DNA from: Streptomyces sp. Tue6028
GTDB taxonomy: Bacteria > Actinomycetota > Actinomycetes > Streptomycetales > Streptomycetaceae
Assembly: GCF_002300165.1 (NCBI RefSeq)
Contig: NZ_MLCE01000013.1
Coordinates: 171,530 to 235,529 of the forward strand
Length of the DNA: 64,000 bases
Reading direction: 5' to 3'
The notes beneath the pieces are model-generated. The model saw only the letters and a program-made list of their open reading frames with translations. It searched no databases and was not told the origin of the DNA. Of this stretch, positions 42,189 to 50,202 are shown piece by piece. The translations under genes were made by a program, and so were the position numbers. The stretch's first letter is position 1. The number at the start of each line of letters is the position of its first letter.

Positions 42189-42772
42189 CGGTCCCCCATC
42201 GATCGGGTTCGGCCTTGCTGCCCGATGCGTCGACGACGTACGACTGTGGCGCCGGACACGCCGGTTTCCTCGCCGTCGGTCGCCGCGGCCGTTCCCTTCA
42301 TGAGCGCTCCATGGTGTCGGACGGCGCATCGGTGCAGCCGCGGGAAACGACCCCGGCGGACCTCTTCTCCCAGTTGGCCCCGGGTGCTCGGGGCCTGTCC
42401 ACTCCAGTTGGTCTGCCCGGGCAGTCGCTGCTCCATCGGGGGCTTGCCCCGGGGCGGAGACAGGAGACCGGTGCCGCTGCCACGCTGAATCCCTGCCGGC
42501 ATTCCGGCGCACCGTGCTCTACGGTTTCCTCGCCACGGCAATCCAAAAGAGCGCCGCTTACGTAAGCTAGATGCGGCCATAAGCAGGGATACGTCCCTGG
42601 GCAGGTGTCGATCGCCTCAGCCGCGATGATCAATTCTTTCCACAGAGACCCGCCGGGCGCGGCGCACCCCCTCGCACTTCGCAGGGATGGGTAGCGGCCG
42701 AATCCCCCCACGTTGCGCTCCGAAGTGACGCCGGCTCGAGGGTCTGCAGCTCCCGCTCCCAGCGGAGGTCCG
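42189..42772. other. Region upstream of the second P450 cassette
   Basis: 584 bases without a supported gene. The last 150 bases or so are recognisably related to the sequence upstream of the first cassette (for example CCCTCGCACTTCGCAGGG versus CCCTCGCACTCTGCGGGG), so the duplication includes part of the 5' region. The palindrome of the first copy is missing. Confidence 0.5.
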
Positions 42773-42920
42773 GGTGAAAGTTGTCGCTGCTCTGCCCCGA
42801 TGTGAGGGAGTGCGCGTACCTGGTTCCGGAGGCGTTCCGGATGCACGGCGAGGAAGCGCCCATGTACGACCCGAACCCCGATGACACGCGGCACGCATCG
42901 GCGGAGGCATCGCCGTCATG
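42773..42920 (+). pseudogene. Decayed ferredoxin of the second P450 cassette
   Basis: GTG start with GGAGG upstream, aligned with the intact ferredoxin at 29325. After CPRCEG-like residues a 7-base deletion shifts the frame (the stretch encoding the second Cys is shortened). About 70 bases covering the third Cys are missing before the shared end GCATCGCCGTCATGA. No cluster can be bound, so the gene is inactive. Confidence 0.85.
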
Positions 42921-45539
42921 AACAGTGCCGACCATCTGCAGGCGTTCAAGCGCGACGGCCGCATCGTGATCGTCGGAGCCTCGCTGGCGGGGCTGCGGGC
43001 CGCGGAGGCGCTGCGCGATGAGGGCTTCACCGGCTCGCTGACCATGATCGGTGACGAGCTGGGCGAGCCCTACGACCGGCCTCCCCTGTCCAAGCAGGTA
43101 CTGACCGGATGGGTGCCCGCCTGCGACACCACATTGCCCCGCCGTCGTGCCATCGATGCGGAGTGGCTGCTGGGCGTACCCGCCGACGGGCTGGACCTCG
43201 CGACGCACCACGTCCTGCTCGCCGACGGACGCGAGGTTCCCTTCGACCGTGTGCTGATCTCCACCGGAGTACGGGCCCGGCCGTGGTTCGTCGAGTCCGA
43301 GGGAGCCCTGGACGGGGTGTTCGTCGTGCGTACCCGCGAGCACGCCGAGAGTCTGCAGCGAGCCCTTGCCGCAGGGCCTTCCCGCGTTCTGATCATCGGC
43401 GCCGGATTCATCGGCTCCGAGATCGCCTCCGTCTGCCGCGAGCGGGACATCCCGGTGACCGTCGCCGAACTCGGGGCGGCCCCGCTGGCCGCGGCGCTGG
43501 GTGCCCTGGTCGGTGAGGTCGCGGCGGACATGCAGCGCGCTCACGGCGTCGACCTGCGCTGCGGTGTCGAGGTAACCCGGCTCGAGGGCGACGCGCGCGG
43601 ACGGTTTCGCCGTGCTCACTTCGTCGACGGCAGCACGATCGACGCCGATGTGGCGGTGGTGGCGCTCGGGAGCATCCGCAACACCGAATGGCTCCGGGAC
43701 TCGGGACTGGCGGCGGGCGTGTGGGGAATCACCTGCGACACGGGCTGCCGCGCCCTCGACATCAACGGCCGCGTCACCGACGACATCTTCGCCGCGGGAG
43801 ACGTGGCACGCTGCCCGAACCCCCTCTACGAACACCGGCTCATCTCACTGGAGCACTGGGCCAACGCCGTGGAACAGGCCGAGGTCGCGGCACACAACAT
43901 GGTCAGCGCCCCGGCGGACCGTCGGCCCCACCTGTCCATCCCGCTGTTCTGGTCGATCCAGTTCGGCGCCAACATCAAGTCCGTCGGCGTACCGACCTTC
44001 GCCGACGAAGTCGTCGTCACCCATGGATCGCTGGACGACCACCGTTTCGTCAGCGCATACGGCTATCGAGGCCGCGTCACGGCCGCCGTGAGCTTCGACG
44101 ACGCCAGGTGGCTCGACCACTACCGACGGTTGATCGAGACGGCCGCGCCCTTCCCGCCTTCCTGCCCCACGCCGGACCAGCCGGCCGACATGAAACCGGT
44201 GCCCGTGGACTTCCCCGGCCCCACCCTGCTCGCTCAGGGGGCCACCGTGGTCGTCACCGGCGATGACCCGGGTGAGCGCCGCGTCGCGGCCGTGCGCCGG
44301 CATCGGCAGGAGGAAGGCCCGCCGACCGCGACCGAGACGCCCGGCATCCTGCAACGGATCTTCGACTACTCCGCCCGGGCCGACCCGTACCCGCTGTATG
44401 CCGAGTTGCGTGAGACGCCGGTGGCCCGGCAGGAGGACGGCAGCTACGTCATCAGCACCTATCGCGAGATCAGGGACATTCTGAATGACCCGCATCTGAG
44501 CTCCGACATGCGCAATCTGTCGCGTCCGCCCTCGGTCGAGGGAGGGGCCACGTCCTCGTTCATCCACAGGGACCCGCCCGAGCACGATCGCCTGCGGCGT
44601 ACGGCCATGCGGCACTTCGGCCCCCCGCACACCCGTGGGCTGGTGACCGGGCTCGAAGGCTTCCTGACCGCCACCGTCGGCAGCCTGATCGACGAGCTGG
44701 CAGGCAAGGAACAGATCGACGTCGTCGACGACTTCGCCTTCCCGCTCCCCGTGACCGTGATCTGCCGCCTGCTCGGCGTGCCACGCGAGGACGAACCGAG
44801 GTTCCACCTCTGGGTGAACGACATCATGAACTCGATCGACTACGACCCCGAGACCGACCCGAAGGAGAGACTGGACAAAGGCGTACAGGCCCGCAAGGAC
44901 TTGCGCCGATGCCTCTGCGTGCTGGTGGAACAGAGCCACGGCCGGCCGGGCGACGGTCTGTTGGGTCGGCTGGCCGACGACGACGGGCCGGACGGGCGGA
45001 TGACCGACGCCGAAATCGTCGCGACCGCCAAACTGCTGCTCATCGCCGGCCACGAGACCGTCGTCAACCTCATCACCAACGGCATGCTGACACTGCTGCG
45101 CCACCCGCAGGCGCTCCAGCGCCTGCGCGACGACCCGGACCTCGTCGTCCCGCTGGTCGAGGAACTCCTGCGCTACGAGCCTCCCGTGCACATCATTCCC
45201 TGGCGGGCGGCGTACAGCGACATCACCGTCGCCGACACCGTCATCCCCAAGGGCTCCCGGATCACGCTCATGCTGGCCTCGGGCAACCGCGATCCGAAGC
45301 GCTTCCACGACCCCGACCGCTTCGACCCCGACCGGCGGGACAACCAGCACCTGGGCTTCGGCAGCGGTGTCCACCTCTGCTTCGGCGGCCCGCTGGCCCG
45401 GCGGGAGACCCAGATCGCGCTGACCGAGCTGGTACACCGACTCGACCGGCCCAGGCTGGTCGCCGACCCGCCGCCGTACCGGCCCAGCCCCGTTCTTCGC
45501 GGTCCGATCCATCTGCAGGTCGAGCAAGGCACCGGCTGA
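42918..45539 (+). CDS. Fused ferredoxin reductase-cytochrome P450
   Basis: 873 residues in one frame. Residues 1 to about 463 are a ferredoxin reductase (IVIVGASLAGLRAAEALR, VLIIGAGFIGSEIA, DIFAAGDVARCPNP). Residues from about 475 are a complete P450 (LLIAGHETVVNL, EELLRYEPPVH, FGSGVHLCFGGPLARRE). In the separate-gene cassette the reductase ends with TAG, 9 bases before the P450 ATG in the same frame. Here that codon is CAG, and the codon at the P450 start is CCG, so no ATG remains. The result is a self-contained reductase-heme fusion while the ferredoxin between them has decayed. The start overlaps the ferredoxin remnant as in the first copy. Confidence 0.9.
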   Translation: MNSADHLQAFKRDGRIVIVGASLAGLRAAEALRDEGFTGSLTMIGDELGEPYDRPPLSKQVLTGWVPACDTTLPRRRAIDAEWLLGVPADGLDLATHHVLLADGREVPFDRVLISTGVRARPWFVESEGALDGVFVVRTREHAESLQRALAAGPSRVLIIGAGFIGSEIASVCRERDIPVTVAELGAAPLAAALGALVGEVAADMQRAHGVDLRCGVEVTRLEGDARGRFRRAHFVDGSTIDADVAVVALGSIRNTEWLRDSGLAAGVWGITCDTGCRALDINGRVTDDIFAAGDVARCPNPLYEHRLISLEHWANAVEQAEVAAHNMVSAPADRRPHLSIPLFWSIQFGANIKSVGVPTFADEVVVTHGSLDDHRFVSAYGYRGRVTAAVSFDDARWLDHYRRLIETAAPFPPSCPTPDQPADMKPVPVDFPGPTLLAQGATVVVTGDDPGERRVAAVRRHRQEEGPPTATETPGILQRIFDYSARADPYPLYAELRETPVARQEDGSYVISTYREIRDILNDPHLSSDMRNLSRPPSVEGGATSSFIHRDPPEHDRLRRTAMRHFGPPHTRGLVTGLEGFLTATVGSLIDELAGKEQIDVVDDFAFPLPVTVICRLLGVPREDEPRFHLWVNDIMNSIDYDPETDPKERLDKGVQARKDLRRCLCVLVEQSHGRPGDGLLGRLADDDGPDGRMTDAEIVATAKLLLIAGHETVVNLITNGMLTLLRHPQALQRLRDDPDLVVPLVEELLRYEPPVHIIPWRAAYSDITVADTVIPKGSRITLMLASGNRDPKRFHDPDRFDPDRRDNQHLGFGSGVHLCFGGPLARRETQIALTELVHRLDRPRLVADPPPYRPSPVLRGPIHLQVEQGTG

Positions 45540-45802
45540 CGCGACTGGCGAGGGCGGTTGCAAAGTCGTGCCGCGCGCGCCACTTTGGATGCGCAGCCGC
45601 CAACGGCGTCCCCGCGCCCTCGTCCCGGACCCGGACCTGACGGTGGCTCCCCAGGGCGGGAGGGCTGCAAGGGTCGCCGCACAGTCTCGCCTCAGTGCCG
45701 TCGAGCCGCAGCACCACCCTTCCGCTCTCGCGAGATCCCCTCCCGAGCCGGGTTGACCCTCGACCTTGTGCAGGGGCCAGAGTGCTGGGTGTGGAGAACG
45801 AC

Positions 45803-46870
45803 ATGCGCAGCATTGGCGAGATGGCCCGCGAGAGCGGTCTGGGCGTGAGCGCCCTGCGGTTCTACGACCGTGCCGGTGTGCTGGTCCCGGCCTGGGTGGA
45901 TCCGGTGAGCGGGTACCGCTGGTACGAACCCGAGCAGCTCGAAGAGGCCCGCCTTCTGGCCCGCTTGCGCCGGGCCGGAATGCCACTGCCGGACATCAGG
46001 CTGGTACTGGCCAGCTGGTCCGGCGCGGACACCGATCTGGTCCGAAAGCTGCTCAAGGCGCACCTGTCCCGTCTCGAACAGGGACTGTCCGATGCCCGCG
46101 GCGAGTTCTCCGCGCTCCGAGCACTACTCGATCACCGGGAGAACGTCATGACTTCGCTCCGCATCGCCACCGTCCGGCTGTCCAGCGCCGCACCCGAGCT
46201 GGCGGCCGCGCTGGACGCGGTCCGTTTCGCGGCGAGTACCGACCCTGAACTGCCGATGCTCGGCGGGGTCCTGTTCGACATCGAGGGCGAGAGACTCCAC
46301 GTCGTGGCCACTGACCGGTACCGAATGGCTGTCGCGCAGGCCGATGTCGCCGGGCACGACGGGAGCCGGGTGCAGGTCGTCGTACCCACCCCGCTCGCCG
46401 ACGCGATGCGGGCTCTGTTGGACGGCGAGGGACCCGTGCGGCTGTCCGTCGACGGTGACCGCGTGACCCTGGAGGCGGGAGACAGGCAGGCAGCCGGCCA
46501 GTGCCTCGACCACGACTTCCCCGACTACCGGCGTCTCCTCCCGCAGGCCGCGGGGCGCCGCGCCGTCGTCGAGGTGGCGGCCTTCCGCAAAACCCTGGAG
46601 ACCGGTCCTGTCCGTTCCGAAGAGGCCGGAGCGCCCGACCTCAGCCTGCTCAGGGTGGAGGACGGCGGCACGGCGACGCTTTGCACGGACGGTGACGCAG
46701 ACCCGAACCGCATCGCCGTCAACCGTGAGTTCCTCCTGGACGCGCTGGCCGCCGGAGCCCGGGACCGGCTGATTCTCGAACTCGACACCCCCGCAACGCC
46801 GATCGCGATCCGCCGGCCCGACGACGAAGGCACCTTCTCGATCCTGATGCCGGTCCGCCTGGAGGACTGA
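45803..46870 (+). CDS. MerR regulator fused to DnaN-like sliding-clamp domains
   Basis: 355 residues. Residues 1-70 are a MerR DNA-binding domain (IGEMARESGLGVSALRFYDR, GYRWYEPEQLEEARLLARLR), followed by a coiled-coil helix (about 76-110). From about 117 the sequence matches the last two domains of the beta clamp of DNA polymerase III: LHVVATDRYRMAVA, DFPDYRRLLP, VNREFLLDAL and ILMPVRLED. The first clamp domain is replaced by the MerR part. Such fusions occur in actinobacteria; their targets are unknown. A DNA-bound factor with a clamp-like platform could bind proteins carrying clamp-binding motifs. A GTG four codons earlier is an alternative start. Confidence 0.9.
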   Translation: MRSIGEMARESGLGVSALRFYDRAGVLVPAWVDPVSGYRWYEPEQLEEARLLARLRRAGMPLPDIRLVLASWSGADTDLVRKLLKAHLSRLEQGLSDARGEFSALRALLDHRENVMTSLRIATVRLSSAAPELAAALDAVRFAASTDPELPMLGGVLFDIEGERLHVVATDRYRMAVAQADVAGHDGSRVQVVVPTPLADAMRALLDGEGPVRLSVDGDRVTLEAGDRQAAGQCLDHDFPDYRRLLPQAAGRRAVVEVAAFRKTLETGPVRSEEAGAPDLSLLRVEDGGTATLCTDGDADPNRIAVNREFLLDALAAGARDRLILELDTPATPIAIRRPDDEGTFSILMPVRLED

Positions 46871-47114
46871 CGGTCCACTCACCCTGATCCGGCTCGCCCA
46901 GACCGATCGGACGCAGCCGGCTCAGGGTGCCGGCGAACCCGTTGCCGGCGACAGACGCACCATCGCCGATCGAACGAACCCGCACCACGGTGCTCAGGCC
47001 GCCCCATGGAAGCCGTCACGGTTCGTCTGATACGCCCTCACGCTGACGAGTTGTCCCGCGCATGTCCCCGTGACGCGGCGATCAAGTCGTCGGTTCGCGG
47101 CCGGATCACCCGGA

Positions 47115-47534
47115 TCAGCCTTTCTCCCGGCTGAATTCGTCCGTGCACCCCCCGGACGTCATGTCCCGAGTGAAGCAGGCGACGAAGGAGCTCGGGGAGC
47201 CGTGGAAGGCGAGTTTCATGTCCTCGCAGTCCACGCCGTCGAAGGTGACCTCGCCATACGATCCGAGGAGGGACAGCGTTCCCTGTTGCCGGTCGGCGAT
47301 CCCGGAGCACTCGGCGCCGACCTCCGCCTTGTCCAAGCCCTCGGCCGTGAACGTGCCGTCGCCCTTGAACTCAACTGTCCTCCCGGCAAAGTCCGACGAC
47401 ACGCCCGTCAGCTGATCGACGGTGTCGACCTCGACCGGGTAGTCGGAGCAGGAGGCCAACAGGAGTGTCACCACGCACCCCAACGCGGCGCCCATGAATG
47501 CACGTCGTATCCGCTGATGCTGGTCGGCAGCCAT
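47115..47534 (-). CDS. Putative lipoprotein
   Basis: 139 residues; ATG with GAGGGGCAGGG upstream. AFMGAALGCVVTLLLASCSD is a lipoprotein signal with the lipobox LASC. The mature part has three or four Cys (VGAECSGI, GVDCEDM, ACFTRD, GGCTDEF), suggesting two disulfides, in an otherwise strand-rich domain. I do not recognise a family. A perfect palindrome lies 67 bases upstream. Confidence 0.65.
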   Translation of the reverse strand: MAADQHQRIRRAFMGAALGCVVTLLLASCSDYPVEVDTVDQLTGVSSDFAGRTVEFKGDGTFTAEGLDKAEVGAECSGIADRQQGTLSLLGSYGEVTFDGVDCEDMKLAFHGSPSSFVACFTRDMTSGGCTDEFSREKG

Positions 47535-48477
47535 ACGGCCCTGCCCCTCGTGTCTCGCACATGCCCGACAGCGACGCCTCAAGGAAGCGGCGAACATTAT
47601 TTTGAACGTGTTCAAATCCTGATGTCAATGGGACTGGGGCGCGCTTCGCGATGACGGTCCGCGCCTGTGCCCGTCGGCGGATTGCCCGATCCGGTTGGCT
47701 CCCGTTCAGCGCCGGGCGGCCCGGCTTCGGTGCTCGCGCGAGTGCGGCACAGTTCCTCGGGGTCCCCCAGCGCCTCATGGGGCCGCCCCCGCCCGAAAGA
47801 CCGTCTGAGCACCTTGGGATGCCTGCGTACACCGCGTACGCCCCGGCCATCTCTTGAGCCGCACTTCTTACGACATTCTTACCCATTTCCAACCCAGCCC
47901 CCGGCCCGGTGTCGGCAGCTCCCCCGCCGGAGGCATCGTTGTGACCGTGGCCTTGCTCGTCCAGGTCTCGGCTCAGGGCCGTAGCTCGCTGCGACCCAAG
48001 GAACCGGCCCGCACCTCGCGCGGCAACTGAACCAGTAGTGGGGAAGGTTGAAACTCAGCGGGGCTCAGAGAAGCCGAGGCTCGCGGACCCACACGTAGGG
48101 GAACGCCGCCCCTCCCGGTCACGGACCACGCCTCGACGATCACCGGCGAGACCCTCCCACCCGCCGCGGCGCATGACGCCTGAGTCGCCCTCAAGATGAT
48201 GTGTGGCGAGCTACACTTCAGAGGTGAAATGCCGCGAAACACGGCATAACGTCCGAAGAAGTTCCGTCACCGCGGGAACCCGGTCACAGCGGCCACCGGC
48301 GCGACCTGGCGCCGGGGTCCTGGAGACATCGGCGGCAGGGCGGTGCTCTTGAGAATGCCGCGGTAAGCCCAAAGACCGCGCCGCACCCTTTTCCTCCCTC
48401 TGCGGCGGCGGCCCTCCACCTCGCGTCCGTCCCTCTGGGAGCCGCGAGAGGCGATGGAGAGGGAGAGGTGATTTCCC
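47535..48477. other. Long non-coding stretch with operator and dispersed-repeat fragment
   Basis: 943 bases. It holds the palindrome at 47601-47616 and, at 48028-48125, a fragment related to the sequence downstream of the small ORF repeats (ACCAGTAGTGG..., GGACCCACACGT). No gene is supported, though short GC-biased frames exist at 47650-47870. Confidence 0.5.
47601..47616. promoter_or_regulatory. TetR-type operator candidate
   Basis: TTTGAACGTGTTCAAA is a perfect 7-bp inverted repeat with a GT centre in an AT-rich context, 67 bases before the lipoprotein start. It matches sites of TetR-family regulators. No TetR gene is in the window. Confidence 0.5.
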
Positions 48478-48876
48478 ATGCGATCACAACGCGCCAGGCG
48501 CGTCTTCGTAATCTCGGCTGCCGGTGTGCTGATGGCCGGTGGTGCCGCGATCGGCACGGCGGGCACCGCTTCGGCGAGCTCGAACCACAACTCCAGTTAC
48601 AGCAGTTCCTGGAACCACGACGACGACTGCGACAACGGTTGGAACGGCGACTGCGGATACGGCCACGGCGGCTATGACAACGGCTACGGCGGCGACCACG
48701 GCGGCGGCGGCTATGGCGGCGACCACGGCGGCGGCGGCTATGGCGGCGACCACGGCGGCGGCGGTTACGGCGGCGGTGGCGGTGGTCACGGCGGCGGTGG
48801 CGGCGGCGGCGGTGGCGGCGGCCACGGCGGCGGTGGCGGCGGTGGCCACGGCGGCGGTGGCGGCGGCGGACACTGA
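48478..48876 (+). CDS. Small secreted Gly/His-rich protein
   Basis: 132 residues. A signal peptide (VFVISAAGVLMAGGAAIGTA, cleavage after SAS) is followed by a Ser/Asn/Asp/Trp-rich part (NHNSSYSSSWNHDDD), then tandem GGDHGGGGYG units and finally Gly runs with regularly spaced His. There are two Cys. It may bind metal or form a flexible coat. Gly-rich secreted proteins of this sort are widespread and mostly unstudied. GGAGAGGGAGAGG precedes the ATG. Confidence 0.7.
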   Translation: MRSQRARRVFVISAAGVLMAGGAAIGTAGTASASSNHNSSYSSSWNHDDDCDNGWNGDCGYGHGGYDNGYGGDHGGGGYGGDHGGGGYGGDHGGGGYGGGGGGHGGGGGGGGGGGHGGGGGGGHGGGGGGGH

Positions 48877-49324
48877 TCCCAGCCACACCGAGCGCCGGTG
48901 CCGGCCCCAGGAAGGGGCCGGCACACGGCGTGTCCAGGCCGCGAGGCCGAGCCCGTGGGCCAGGCGACCGGCAGGACAGGGCATGAGCGTGCGGAAACCG
49001 CGTCGCTGGCGAACCGGTCGGCGGCGCCGAGCTGCCCTTGGACCCAATCCACCTCGGAGATGATCCCCGCAGCGGCTCGCGGGCCCGGCAACGGCGTCCG
49101 GGAAGGCACCGCCGGCGCGGAAGAGAGAGGGCCGGAAGCGCCAACCGCAGCCAACGCAGCGGCCACCTCGTCCTCGCTCGCCCCGGCCAAAACCTCAGGC
49201 ACTGCACCCCTGCCTCTCCCCCACCGGTCCGGCCTTGGGCCCTTGCGGCACCAAGGGTTCAGAGGCGTGCCCCAGACCCGCCGGGTCCCACCCTGACTTG
49301 CACCTCAGTAGGCCCCCATTTTGA
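48877..49324. repeat. Intergenic region with degenerate small-ORF copy A
   Basis: Positions 49041-49205 (minus) are similar to the small ORF after the TIGR03960 gene (PSRTPLPGPR, AAGIISEVDWV; ASEDEVAAALAAVGASGP). The stop after the terminal Trp-Val is lost and the N-terminal codons and radical SAM tail are absent. The rest of the region has no supported gene. Confidence 0.7.
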
Positions 49325-49843
49325 TCGATCATTCGACCACCCCTTGACGTACGCGAGGGCTGCCGCGTCGAGCCGGGCGATCTCGTCTTCGTCCACACCG
49401 GCTGGGCCGACTGGTACCTCACCACCACACCGGAAGAACGCGACGAGGTACGCGCCGAACGACGCGCCACCGGCTTCACCCAGAGCCATGCCTTCGCCGC
49501 CTGGTGCTGGGACCACCGCGTCGCACTCCTGGCCACCGACACCTTCGCGGTGGAAGTGCTGCCCGTGGCCGCCACCAGCGACTTCCGCGACACCGCTCCC
49601 GAGGACGACGGCATGATGCACCAGGAGCTGATCGCCAAACTGGGCCTCCCCCTAGGCGAGTTGTGGAACCTGCGCACCCTCGCGCTGGACTGCCGTGCCA
49701 CCGGGCGCTGGGACAGCCTCCTCACCGTCAAACCACTCAACCTGACCGGTGGAGTCGGCTCACCCGCCAACGCCACCGCCCTGCGCTGGCCACTCGCGTC
49801 CCGCCACAACTCACACCCGAAATGGGGTAGTCAGTGCTTCTGA
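49325..49843 (+). pseudogene. Cyclase-family protein, C-terminal fragment
   Basis: The open frame from about 49346 reads GCRVEPGDLVFVHTGWADWY, ATGFTQSHAFAAWCWDHRVALLATDTFAVEVLP, HQELIAKLGLPLGELWNL and PLNLTGGVGSPANATAL. This matches the C-terminal half of kynurenine-formamidase-like cyclase family proteins. The N-terminal half with the metal-binding HxxxD motif is missing, and no start codon or ribosome-binding site is present. The stop overlaps the following DUF475 fragment. Confidence 0.8.
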
Positions 49844-49965
49844 AAACCTTCGGCTGGTCGTTCGCGATTACCGCGCTCGGTCTGGTCGCAGCGGCGTTCT
49901 ACGGGGGGACCGCCTTCGGGATCGTGGCGATCCTGGCCGTCCTGGAGATCGCTCGGCGCGGCTGA
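49834..49965 (+). pseudogene. DUF475 (TerC-like) N-terminal fragment
   Basis: 43 codons from GTG: LLKTFGWSFAITALGLVAAA, then GIVAILAVLEI. This is the first helix and a half of a DUF475 membrane protein, which normally runs to about 350 residues. The match breaks off after LEI, where the next conserved residues would be SLSFDNA, and a stop follows four codons later. It overlaps the end of the cyclase fragment. Confidence 0.75.
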
Positions 49966-50202
49966 GGAAGACGCGGCCTCCAGCACTTCATCAGCGCGAC
50001 TGCATTCCGGCCCCGACGCTCTTCACGAGCACGCGTCCACACATGACTGAGCACGTCCAGGCACACGTCTGAAGAGTCCGCCGCCGCGGTCACAGCCGCG
50101 CCAGGCTCACACTCCGGCGGCGGTGTCCAGGAGGACACCGCCGGGGCGGTCGAGCGAAGGAGGAAGCACCGGCCGCAACCAGCGCGGCCGCCGTCGATCG
50201 GC

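Noticed and set aside
29325..45539. P450 cassettes as part of a natural-product gene cluster
   Set aside because: No PKS, NRPS, terpene synthase or RiPP genes lie in the window; neighbours are primary-metabolism and transport genes.
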